Origin: Luteimonas huabeiensis HB2
GTDB taxonomy: Bacteria; Pseudomonadota; Gammaproteobacteria; Xanthomonadales; Xanthomonadaceae
Assembly (NCBI RefSeq): GCF_000559025.1
Contig: NZ_JAAN01000030.1
Coordinates: 62,001 to 126,000 of the forward strand
Length of the DNA stretch: 64,000 nucleotides
Direction of reading: 5' to 3'
Shown here: piece after piece, positions 1 through 6,857 of the stretch
Numbering within the stretch: position 1 is the stretch's first letter
Layout of the letters: every line of letters starts with the position of its first letter
Notes under the pieces: model-generated
Seen by the model: only the letters and a program-made list of their open reading frames with translations
What the model was told of the DNA's origin: nothing
The model's database searches: none
Position numbers and translations under genes: made by a program

Positions 1-21
1 GCAGGGGAAGGGAAACAGGGT

Positions 22-40
22 GCTCCCCGCTTGCGGGAGC
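22..40. repeat. REP-like palindrome (cccgcttgcggg family)
   Basis: A short palindrome with arms gctccc and gggagc around a cgcttg core. It belongs to the same family as the repeats near 6.6-6.85 kb, 42.8-43.0 kb and 51.8-51.9 kb. It lies downstream of the regulator gene that ends at 100. The element may continue beyond the window edge. Confidence 0.6.
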
Positions 41-99
41 AGGCCAAAGACAGCGTGCCTCCAAGAGAGGGCCTTTCGCGCGCTGAATGTCGATACAGC

Positions 100-1185
100 C
101 TAGAAGCCCGGGCGCCGGAACGCGGCGAAGGCCTCGGGCAGCGACTGCACCACCCCGCAATAGCCCGGGTCGTAGCCGGGCAGCCGGCCCAGTTCGTTGC
201 GGAACCCGGGGCTGCGCAGGAGCGCGACCAGGCCGTCGAGCCGGTCGCTCTCCAGGGCGGCAGCGCGGCAGACGAAGAAGTAGTGCTCGGTCGCCAGCGG
301 CACGAACTCCAGGCCATAGCGGCGCGCCGGCGGCTCCAGCGCGAAACCGGCGTCGGCGAGCCCGCTGGCCACGTAGGCGGCCACCGCCGCGTGGGTCAGT
401 TCCTCGACCTCGCAGGCGCCGATCGCATCGAAATCCACCCCATCGCGCGCCAGCAGGCGCTCGAACAGCAACCGCGAGCCGGAGCCGGGCTGGCGGTGGA
501 TGAAGCGCAGCCCCGGGCGCGCGAGGTCGGCCAGGCGCTGCAGGCCGAGCGGATTGCCCGGCGCCAGCACCAGGCCCTGGCGGCGCATGGCCAGGTGCAC
601 GATGCGGTCGCCCTCGATGTCGAGCCGGTCGGCGTAGTGCGCCGCCACCTCGCGCTCCAGGTCGCCGATCGGCAGGTGCATGCCGGCCAGTTCGCAACTG
701 CCGCTGCGCAGCGCCGAGAGCGCGTCGTCCGGGCTGCGGTACTTGAGATCGAGCGGCAGTCCGGCCTCGGACAGCGCGCGCCGCAGCGCCTCGACGCCGA
801 AGCCGTGCGAGGCGTGCATGCGCAGCGGCGCGGCACCGTGGCTGACCACCCGTTCCAGTTCGGCCTCCACCTCGGTCGCCAGGCTGTCGAGCGTGGGCGA
901 CAGCCGCGCGCGGATGCGGCTGTCGGCCCAGACCAGGCGCTCGCCGAGCGCGGTCAGCTGCGCGCCGCGTCCGCGCGTTCCGCGCAGCAGCGGCTGGCCG
1001 AAGACCTCGCGCCCCTGCTCCAGCAGGCCCCAGGCGTAGCGGTAGGACAACCCGACCCGGCGCGCGCCGGCGGCCAGCGAGCCGTGCGCGCGCACCGCGA
1101 CCAGCAGGTCCACCAGGTGCGGCGACAGGCGCGCGCCGTCGGCGTTCTCGAGCTCCCAGCGCGGCTGGATGCGCACCTTGTACAT
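100..1185 (-). CDS. ModE-like regulator with periplasmic-binding-protein-type sensor domain
   Basis: A one-component cytoplasmic transcription regulator of 361 residues. The N-terminal third (about 10-110) is a LysR/ModE-type winged helix-turn-helix: GSLAAGARRVGLSYRYAWGL is followed by LLRGTRGRGAQLTALGERLV, the arrangement of the ModE DNA-binding domain. The rest (about 125-361) resembles the type-2 periplasmic-binding-protein fold used as a ligand sensor. There is no TOBE/molbindin domain, so it is not a classical ModE. The ATG at 1185 is preferred over one at 1221 because gagagggaagcg lies directly upstream. It is transcribed away from the OFA transporter, fdhD and formate dehydrogenase-like genes, so it probably controls that module and itself through the inverted repeats at 1229-1255 and 1327-1346. 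The ligand (molybdate, formate or oxalate) cannot be read from the sequence. Confidence 0.8.
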   Translation of the reverse strand: MYKVRIQPRWELENADGARLSPHLVDLLVAVRAHGSLAAGARRVGLSYRYAWGLLEQGREVFGQPLLRGTRGRGAQLTALGERLVWADSRIRARLSPTLDSLATEVEAELERVVSHGAAPLRMHASHGFGVEALRRALSEAGLPLDLKYRSPDDALSALRSGSCELAGMHLPIGDLEREVAAHYADRLDIEGDRIVHLAMRRQGLVLAPGNPLGLQRLADLARPGLRFIHRQPGSGSRLLFERLLARDGVDFDAIGACEVEELTHAAVAAYVASGLADAGFALEPPARRYGLEFVPLATEHYFFVCRAAALESDRLDGLVALLRSPGFRNELGRLPGYDPGYCGVVQSLPEAFAAFRRPGF

Positions 1186-1228
1186 CGCTTCCCTCTCGAC
1201 ATCGACGCTGCGGCGCAACATGCGCCAG

Positions 1229-1255
1229 AGCCGATTTAATCGGCTTGTTTTAGCC
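1229..1255. promoter_or_regulatory. Nested inverted repeats, putative operator of the ModE-like regulator
   Basis: agccgat-tta-atcggct (1229-1245) is a perfect 7-bp inverted repeat. Its right arm pairs again with agccg at 1251-1255, giving three alternating copies of the same half-site. The element is AT-rich compared with its surroundings and lies about 45 bp upstream of the regulator's start codon. This is a typical place for an autoregulatory operator. The binding protein is inferred. Confidence 0.45.
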
Positions 1256-1326
1256 GAATGTTAGACCATCGCAGGCGGGGACGTGTGGACGATTTGTTCT
1301 AGAATTGCGGCACTTTGTCCCACTCA

Positions 1327-1346
1327 ATATGTTCTTCAGAACATAT
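1327..1346. promoter_or_regulatory. Perfect 20-bp palindrome upstream of the OFA transporter
   Basis: Arms atatgttct and agaacatat are separated by tc, giving a perfect 9-2-9 palindrome 40 bp before the transporter ATG. In DNA this GC-rich it stands out as a likely operator. It is not the same sequence as the repeat at 1229-1255, so two regulators or two site classes may act here. It could also form an RNA hairpin in the 5' leader. Confidence 0.5.
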
Positions 1347-1386
1347 CGGGTGTCGTCCTCGCAACCGAGAACCACGGGGAGGCCTC

Positions 1387-3072
1387 ATGGCCAACAGCAA
1401 TGCCGGTGCGCTGCCCGCCACCGCGATCCACGACAACGGACTGCTCTCCAAGGCAAGGATCGTCGCCAAACCCGGCTTCAACCGCTGGCTGGTCCCGCCG
1501 GCGGCCCTGGCCATCCACCTGTGCATCGGCATGGCCTACGGCTTCAGCGTGTTCTGGCTGCCGCTGTCGATGGCGGTGGGCATCACCGAGCCGGTCGCCT
1601 GCGCCGCCGACATGGGCTTCTTCCAGCGCATCGTCTCGTCCAGCTGCGACTGGCGGGTCTCCGAGCTGGGCTGGATGTACACCTTGTTCTTCGTGCTGCT
1701 GGGCTGCTCGGCGGCGATCTGGGGCGGCTGGCTGGAACGCGCCGGGCCGCGCAAGGCGGGCGTCGTCTCGGCGCTGTGCTGGTGCGGCGGCCTGCTGATC
1801 TCGGCGCTCGGCGTGCACCTGCACCAGATCTGGATGCTCTGGCTGGGCTCGGGCGTGATCGGCGGCATCGGCCTGGGGCTGGGCTACATCTCGCCGGTCT
1901 CCACGCTGATCAAGTGGTTCCCCGACCGCCGCGGCATGGCCACCGGCATGGCGATCATGGGCTTCGGCGGCGGCGCGCTGATCGGCAGCCCGCTGGCGGA
2001 CATGCTGATGCGGCACTTCGCCACCCCGACCTCGGTCGGCGTCAAGGAGACCTTCGTGGTCATGGCGCTGGTCTACTTCGCCTTCATGATGGCCGGCGCG
2101 TTCGGCTACCGGGTGCCGCCCACCGGCTGGAAGCCGAAGGGTTGGACCCCGCCGCCGGCCAAGGAGAACGCGATGATCACCCGCGGCCACGTCCACGTGA
2201 GCAAGGTCTGGGGCATCCCGCAGTTCTGGCTGGTGTGGGGCGTGCTGTGCCTGAACGTGTCCGCGGGCATCGGCGTGATCGGCATGGCCTCGCCGATGCT
2301 GCAGGAGATGTTCGGCGGCCGCCTGATCGGCGTGGACGCCGGCTTCGGCCAGCTCGACGCCGCGCAGCTGGGCGCGATCGCCGCGATCGCCGCCGGCTTC
2401 ACCGGCCTGCTGAGCCTGTTCAACATCGGCGGCCGCTTCTTCTGGGCCTCGATGTCCGACAAGCTCGGCCGCAAGACCACCTACATGATCTTCTTCGTGC
2501 TCGGCTTCGCGCTGTACGCGGCCGCGCCCTCGCTCGGCACCGCCGGCAGCGTCGCCCTGTTCGTCGCCGCGTTCTGCGTGATCGTGTCGATGTACGGCGG
2601 CGGCTTCGCCACCGTGCCGGCCTATCTGGCCGACCTGTTCGGGACCCAGCACGTCGGCGCGATCCACGGCCGCCTGCTGACCGCGTGGGCCACCGCCGGC
2701 ATCCTCGGCCCGGTCGTGGTCGGCTACATGCGCGAGTACCAGCTGAGCCTGGGCATGCCGCCGTCGCAGGTCTACAACACCACGATGTACATCCTGGCCG
2801 GCATGCTGGTGCTGGGCCTGATCTGCAACCTGCTGGTGCGCCCGGTCGATCCCAAGCACTTCATGAGCCCGGAAGAGCTGGCGCGCGAGAAGCAGCTGGC
2901 CAACGAGAAGGTCGACGACAGCGGCCAATCCCTGGTCTCCCAGGAGGAGATGGACCGCATCGGCAGCGGCGGCAACCCGCTGCTGATCGCCCTGGCCTGG
3001 GCCGCGGTGGGCCTGCCGCTGGCCTGGGGCATGTGGGTCACGCTGGAAAAGGCCCTGATCCTGTTCACCTGA
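1387..3072 (+). CDS. OFA-family MFS transporter (oxalate/formate antiporter-like)
   Basis: An inner-membrane major facilitator of 561 residues. It has about a dozen hydrophobic segments, starting with a helix around WLVPPAALAIHLCIGMAYGF. It carries the MFS loop motifs FPDRRGMATGMAIMGFGGG and SDKLGRKTTYM. Length and sequence style fit the oxalate:formate antiporter (OFA) family, whose longer members have an enlarged central loop and C-terminal tail like this one. The ATG at 1387 follows gggagg at good spacing; in-frame ATGs further upstream lack a ribosome site. FdhD and a formate dehydrogenase-like enzyme lie directly downstream, suggesting import or exchange of formate, oxalate or a related small carboxylate. 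Substrate specificity is inferred from family and context. Confidence 0.85.
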   Translation: MANSNAGALPATAIHDNGLLSKARIVAKPGFNRWLVPPAALAIHLCIGMAYGFSVFWLPLSMAVGITEPVACAADMGFFQRIVSSSCDWRVSELGWMYTLFFVLLGCSAAIWGGWLERAGPRKAGVVSALCWCGGLLISALGVHLHQIWMLWLGSGVIGGIGLGLGYISPVSTLIKWFPDRRGMATGMAIMGFGGGALIGSPLADMLMRHFATPTSVGVKETFVVMALVYFAFMMAGAFGYRVPPTGWKPKGWTPPPAKENAMITRGHVHVSKVWGIPQFWLVWGVLCLNVSAGIGVIGMASPMLQEMFGGRLIGVDAGFGQLDAAQLGAIAAIAAGFTGLLSLFNIGGRFFWASMSDKLGRKTTYMIFFVLGFALYAAAPSLGTAGSVALFVAAFCVIVSMYGGGFATVPAYLADLFGTQHVGAIHGRLLTAWATAGILGPVVVGYMREYQLSLGMPPSQVYNTTMYILAGMLVLGLICNLLVRPVDPKHFMSPEELAREKQLANEKVDDSGQSLVSQEEMDRIGSGGNPLLIALAWAAVGLPLAWGMWVTLEKALILFT

Positions 3073-3121
3073 CCGCAGCGCCGCGACCGCCCGCCCACGG
3101 CGGTCGCGGCACCCTCCCGCC

Positions 3122-4000
3122 ATGACCCGTCCCCGCGCCCAGCCCGATCCCTCCCCCGCCCCGCCGCCGGCCGGCAGCGTGCTGCGGCCGGTCGAGCGCT
3201 GGCGCGCCGGCGAGGGCCGCCGCCTCGACGACCACGTCGCCGAGGAGGTGCCGGTGGCCTTCGTCTACAACGACGCGCCGTTCGCGGTGATGATGGCCAC
3301 CCCCGCCGACCTGGAAGACTTCGCGCTGGGCTTCGCGCTCAGCGAGGGCATCGTCGAGCGCGCGCAGGACGCGCGCATCGAGGGCGTCGAGCAGCTGCTG
3401 GAAGGCATCGAGATCCGGCTGCGCATTCCGCCGGCGCGCGCAGAGGCGCTGGAGCGGCGCCGGCGCAGCCTGAGCGGGCGCAGCGGCTGCGGCGTGTGCG
3501 GCAGCGAACTGCTGGAGGCCGCGCTGCGGCAGCCGCCGCCGGTGACCGCCGACGTGCGCGTCGAGGTCGCGGCGCTGCGCCGCGCGCTGCACGAACTGCG
3601 CCGATCCCAGGCCATCGCCGCGCTCACCGGCGCCACCCATGCCGCCGGCTGGGCCGCGCTCGACGGCGGCCTGCGGCTGGTGCGCGAGGACGTCGGCCGC
3701 CACAACGCGCTCGACAAGCTGATCGGCGCGATGCACGCCGCCGGCCTGGACGCGGCCGACGGTTTCCTGGTGGTGACCAGCCGCGCCAGCTACGAAATGG
3801 CGATGAAGGCCGCCAGCGCCGGCATCGCGCTGATGGCGGCGATCTCGGCGCCGACCGCGCTGGCGATCTCGCTGGCCGAACGCGCCAACCTCACCCTGAT
3901 CGGCTTCGCCCGCGACGACGGGCATGCCGTCTACACCCATGCGCAGCGGCTGCGGCCTTCGCCGGCCGGGCCGCGCGCGCAGGCCGGAGCCAGACCATGA
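3122..4000 (+). CDS. fdhD: Formate dehydrogenase accessory sulfurtransferase FdhD
   Basis: FdhD transfers sulfur from IscS to the molybdenum bis-guanine dinucleotide cofactor of formate dehydrogenases, which need the sulfido ligand for activity. The 292-residue protein has the CGVCG motif with the two sulfur-carrying cysteines at 123 and 126. It also has the conserved EDVGRHNALDKLIG and VTSRASYEMAMKAA blocks. The first 20 residues are Pro-rich and outside the conserved fold. The stop codon overlaps the start of the following oxidoreductase (ATGA), so the two are translationally coupled. This supports maturation of that enzyme as its role. Confidence 0.95.
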   Translation: MTRPRAQPDPSPAPPPAGSVLRPVERWRAGEGRRLDDHVAEEVPVAFVYNDAPFAVMMATPADLEDFALGFALSEGIVERAQDARIEGVEQLLEGIEIRLRIPPARAEALERRRRSLSGRSGCGVCGSELLEAALRQPPPVTADVRVEVAALRRALHELRRSQAIAALTGATHAAGWAALDGGLRLVREDVGRHNALDKLIGAMHAAGLDAADGFLVVTSRASYEMAMKAASAGIALMAAISAPTALAISLAERANLTLIGFARDDGHAVYTHAQRLRPSPAGPRAQAGARP

Positions 4001-6351
4001 GCAAGCAGACCATCCGCAAGTACGACGGTCCCGCCGGCGGCTGGGGCGCGCTGAAGAGCGTCGCCCGGACGCTGATCGAGCAGGACATCGAGATCAAGGG
4101 CGCGAAGACCCTGCTGCGCGCCAACCAGCCCGACGGCTTCGACTGCCCCGGCTGCGCCTGGCCCGACCGCGACCACACCTCGACCTTCGAGTTCTGCGAG
4201 AACGGCGCCAAGGCCGTCGCCGCCGAGGCCACCAAGTTCCGCGCCGGGCCGGAGCTGTTCGCGCGCTACAGCGTCGCCCAGCTGCGCGAGTACAGCGACC
4301 ACTGGCTGGAAGGCCAGGGCCGGCTGACCACGCCGATGCGCTACGACGCAGCCACCGACCACTACGTGCCGACCAGCTGGGACGACGCCTTCGCGCTGAT
4401 CGCCGCCCACCTCAACGCGCTGGCCTCGCCCGACGAGGCGATCTTCTACACCTCCGGGCGCACCTCCAACGAGGCCGCGTTCCTGTACCAGCTGTTCGTG
4501 CGCGAGTACGGCACCAACAACTTCCCTGACTGCTCGAACATGTGCCACGAATCCTCGGGCACCGCGCTGAAGAAGCAGATCGGCGTCGGCAAGGGCACCG
4601 TCTCGCTGCACGACTTCGAGCAGGCCGACGCGATCTTCATCTTCGGCCAGAACCCGGGCACCAACCATCCGCGCATGCTCGGCGAGCTGCGCGAGGCGGC
4701 CAAGCGCGGCTGCCGGATCGTCTCCTTCAACCCGCTGCGCGAGCGCGGCCTGGAGCGCTTCGCCGATCCGCAGGACAAGCTGGAGATGGCCACCTACGGC
4801 TCGACCCGGATCTCCTCGGACTACTTCCAGCTCAAGATCGGCGGCGACCTGGCCGCGGTCAAGGGCATGATCAAGCACGTGCTCGAGCGCGACCTGGAGG
4901 TCACCGCCAACGGCGGCGCGTCGCTGCTCGATCGCGCCTTCATCGCCGAGCACACCGCCGGCTTCGACGCCTTCGCCGCCGACGTGCTGGCCGAGCCGTG
5001 GGAGGTCATCCTCGAGGAATCCGGCCTCGACGAGGCGCAGATCCGCCGCGCCGGCGAGCTGTACCTGCAGTCCGAGCGCGTGATCGCCTGCTGGGGCATG
5101 GGCATCACCCAGCACAAGCACTCGGTCGCCACCATCAACATGATCGTCAACCTGCTGCTGCTGCGCGGCAACCTCGGCCGCCCCGGCGCCGGCGCCTGCC
5201 CGGTGCGCGGCCACAGCAACGTGCAGGGCGACCGCACGATGATGATCTACGAGAAGCCGCCGGCCGCGTTCCTGGACCGGCTGCGCGACGTGTTCGGCTT
5301 CGAGCCGCCGCGCAAGGAAGGCTACGACACCGTCGGCGCGATCGAGGCGATGATCGACGGCCGCGCCAAGGTGTTCTTCGGCATGGGCGGCAACTTCGCC
5401 ATCGCCACCCCCGACACCGAGGCCACCGCGCGCGGGCTGCGCAACTGCGCGCTGACCGTCAACGTGACCACCAAGCTCAACCGCAGCCACCTGACCCACG
5501 GCCGCGACGCGCTGATCCTGCCGTGCCTGGGCCGCACCGAGATCGACGTCCAGGCCGCCGGCCCGCAGGGGGTCACGGTCGAGGATTCGATGAGCATGGT
5601 GCACATCTCCGCGGGCATCAATCCGCCCGCTTCCGACCTGCTGCTCTCGGAACCGGCCATCGTCGCCCGCCTCGCCCACGCCACGCTCGGCGCGCGCAGC
5701 CGCGTGCCCTGGCTGTGGCTGGTGGAAGACTACGACCGCATCCGCGACCTGATCGCCAAGACCTTCGACGACTTCCACGACTTCAACGCGCGCGTGCGCG
5801 TGCCCGGCGGCTTCCGGCTGTCGAACACCGCGCGCGATCGCAAGTGGGTCACCCCGACCGGCAAGGCCAACTTCATCGCCGCGGCCGTACCCACCGACAA
5901 CCCGATCCACCGCGCGCGGCGCATGCACGGCACGCAGCCGGTGTTCACCCTCGCCACCACGCGCTCGCACGACCAGTACAACACCACCGTCTACGGCCTG
6001 GACGACCGCTACCGCGGCGTGTTCGGCGAGCGCCGCGTGCTGTTCATCAACCCCGAGGACATCGACGCGCTGGGCATGAAGCCGGGCGACTGGGTGGACC
6101 TGGAGAGCCTGTGCGAGGACGGCGTGCGCCGCCAGGCCAAGCGCTTCATGCTGGTCGCCTACGACATCCCGCGCGGCTGCCTGGCCGCCTACTACCCGGA
6201 GACCAACCCGCTGGTGCCGCTGTCGAGCTTCGCCGACGAATCGCGCACGCCGACCTCGAAGTCGGTGCCGGTGGTGCTCGCCCCGCACGCGCCGGAGGCC
6301 GGCGCGCAGGCGCCGCGCCAGCGCGACATCCCCGCCGCCGTTGTCCGCTGA
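3997..6351 (+). CDS. FdhF/YdeP-family molybdopterin oxidoreductase (formate dehydrogenase-like)
   Basis: A cytoplasmic molybdopterin enzyme of 784 residues with no Tat signal. Cysteines at 50 and 53 (FDCPGCAWPD) and at 67 lie in the N-terminal region. The motif NMCHESSG (Cys183) falls where selenocysteine formate dehydrogenases have U-H-G, so Cys is the probable molybdenum ligand. The C-terminal molydopterin dinucleotide-binding domain begins near GTQPVFTLATTRSHDQYNTT (about 648). The family includes E. coli YdeP and proteins annotated FdhF-like. Many members lack demonstrated formate activity, but coupling to fdhD and an OFA transporter favours formate here. No NAD- or quinone-linked electron-transfer subunit is encoded nearby, so the electron acceptor is unknown. 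Start at 3997 is set by the ATGA overlap with fdhD. Confidence 0.9.
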   Translation: MSKQTIRKYDGPAGGWGALKSVARTLIEQDIEIKGAKTLLRANQPDGFDCPGCAWPDRDHTSTFEFCENGAKAVAAEATKFRAGPELFARYSVAQLREYSDHWLEGQGRLTTPMRYDAATDHYVPTSWDDAFALIAAHLNALASPDEAIFYTSGRTSNEAAFLYQLFVREYGTNNFPDCSNMCHESSGTALKKQIGVGKGTVSLHDFEQADAIFIFGQNPGTNHPRMLGELREAAKRGCRIVSFNPLRERGLERFADPQDKLEMATYGSTRISSDYFQLKIGGDLAAVKGMIKHVLERDLEVTANGGASLLDRAFIAEHTAGFDAFAADVLAEPWEVILEESGLDEAQIRRAGELYLQSERVIACWGMGITQHKHSVATINMIVNLLLLRGNLGRPGAGACPVRGHSNVQGDRTMMIYEKPPAAFLDRLRDVFGFEPPRKEGYDTVGAIEAMIDGRAKVFFGMGGNFAIATPDTEATARGLRNCALTVNVTTKLNRSHLTHGRDALILPCLGRTEIDVQAAGPQGVTVEDSMSMVHISAGINPPASDLLLSEPAIVARLAHATLGARSRVPWLWLVEDYDRIRDLIAKTFDDFHDFNARVRVPGGFRLSNTARDRKWVTPTGKANFIAAAVPTDNPIHRARRMHGTQPVFTLATTRSHDQYNTTVYGLDDRYRGVFGERRVLFINPEDIDALGMKPGDWVDLESLCEDGVRRQAKRFMLVAYDIPRGCLAAYYPETNPLVPLSSFADESRTPTSKSVPVVLAPHAPEAGAQAPRQRDIPAAVVR

Positions 6352-6598
6352 CGAGGCCCTGCTGCGGGCGCTGCTGGCCGAACTGGCCGGCGCGCCCGAC
6401 GGCATCTCGCTGCCGAGGCTGTGCAAGCGGCTCGGCGTGCGCATGAGCGTGCTGATGCGCATGCTGGCCTACCTGGGCGAGGACCGCATCGCCGGCGTCG
6501 CCGGCGCGGGGCTGGTGCGCACCTTCGAGGACGGCCCGCGCACGCTGGCCGTGCTGACCGACGCCGGCCGGCGCCTGGTGCGCGAACCGCCGCCGTAG
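6341..6598 (+). CDS. Small winged-helix protein downstream of the formate dehydrogenase-like gene
   Basis: An 85-residue protein with a TTG start at 6341, overlapping the end of the oxidoreductase by 11 nt. The sequence LLAELAGAPDGISLPRLCKRLGVRMSVLMRMLAYLGE-type arrangement reads as a compact helix-turn-helix (about 6-45). A wing and basic tail follow (about 50-85). No enzyme motif is present. The overlap places it in the same operon, so it could be a small regulator or an accessory factor for the molybdoenzyme. The start codon is tentative and the function is unknown. Confidence 0.6.
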   Translation: MSADEALLRALLAELAGAPDGISLPRLCKRLGVRMSVLMRMLAYLGEDRIAGVAGAGLVRTFEDGPRTLAVLTDAGRRLVREPPP

Positions 6599-6633
6599 GG
6601 CGTATCGACATCCGGCGCGCAAAGGCGATTCCT

Positions 6634-6842
6634 CCCCCGCAAGCGGGGCGCATCTTGTTTTTCCCTTCCCCCGCAAGCGGGGGGAAGGTGCCGAAGGCGG
6701 ATGGGGGCAGGCCGCAGGAGTGCAAAGCGGCCCTCATCCGGCGGCGGGAGAAGGAACGACATGGCCCCGCTTGCGGGAGAAGGGACGATGTGATCCCGCT
6801 AGCGGGAGAAGGGACAACATGCGCCCGCTTGCGGGAGAAGGG
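6634..6842. repeat. Repeat block with three 29-nt tandem units (cccgcttgcggg family)
   Basis: This fills most of the gap between convergent genes ending at 6598 and 6858. Two palindromes, one near 6634-6648 and a longer one at 6665-6687 (cttccc...gggaag), are followed by gccgaaggcggatggg and ccctcatccgg motifs. Then come three back-to-back 29-nt units at 6756-6784, 6785-6813 and 6814-6842, each ending gcgggagaaggg. The same composite occurs at 51.77-51.94 kb. Each unit can form a hairpin, so the block may end transcription from both sides. Confidence 0.75.
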
Positions 6843-6857
6843 ACGATGCGGGACCGC

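Noticed and set aside
1277..1305. Sigma-70 or sigma-54 promoter for the OFA transporter
   Set aside because: A tagaat hexamer at 1300-1305 has no acceptable -35 partner, and the ggcac...ttg-like segment does not fit the -24/-12 consensus. No promoter was called.
4540..4560. Selenocysteine-containing formate dehydrogenase
   Set aside because: The active-site position reads TGC (Cys) within NMCHESSG and there is no in-frame TGA, so no selenocysteine insertion is needed.
6756..6842. Possible CRISPR array (29-nt period)
   Set aside because: The 29-nt units are contiguous, with no unique spacers between them, and the variation is scattered inside the unit. No cas gene is present.
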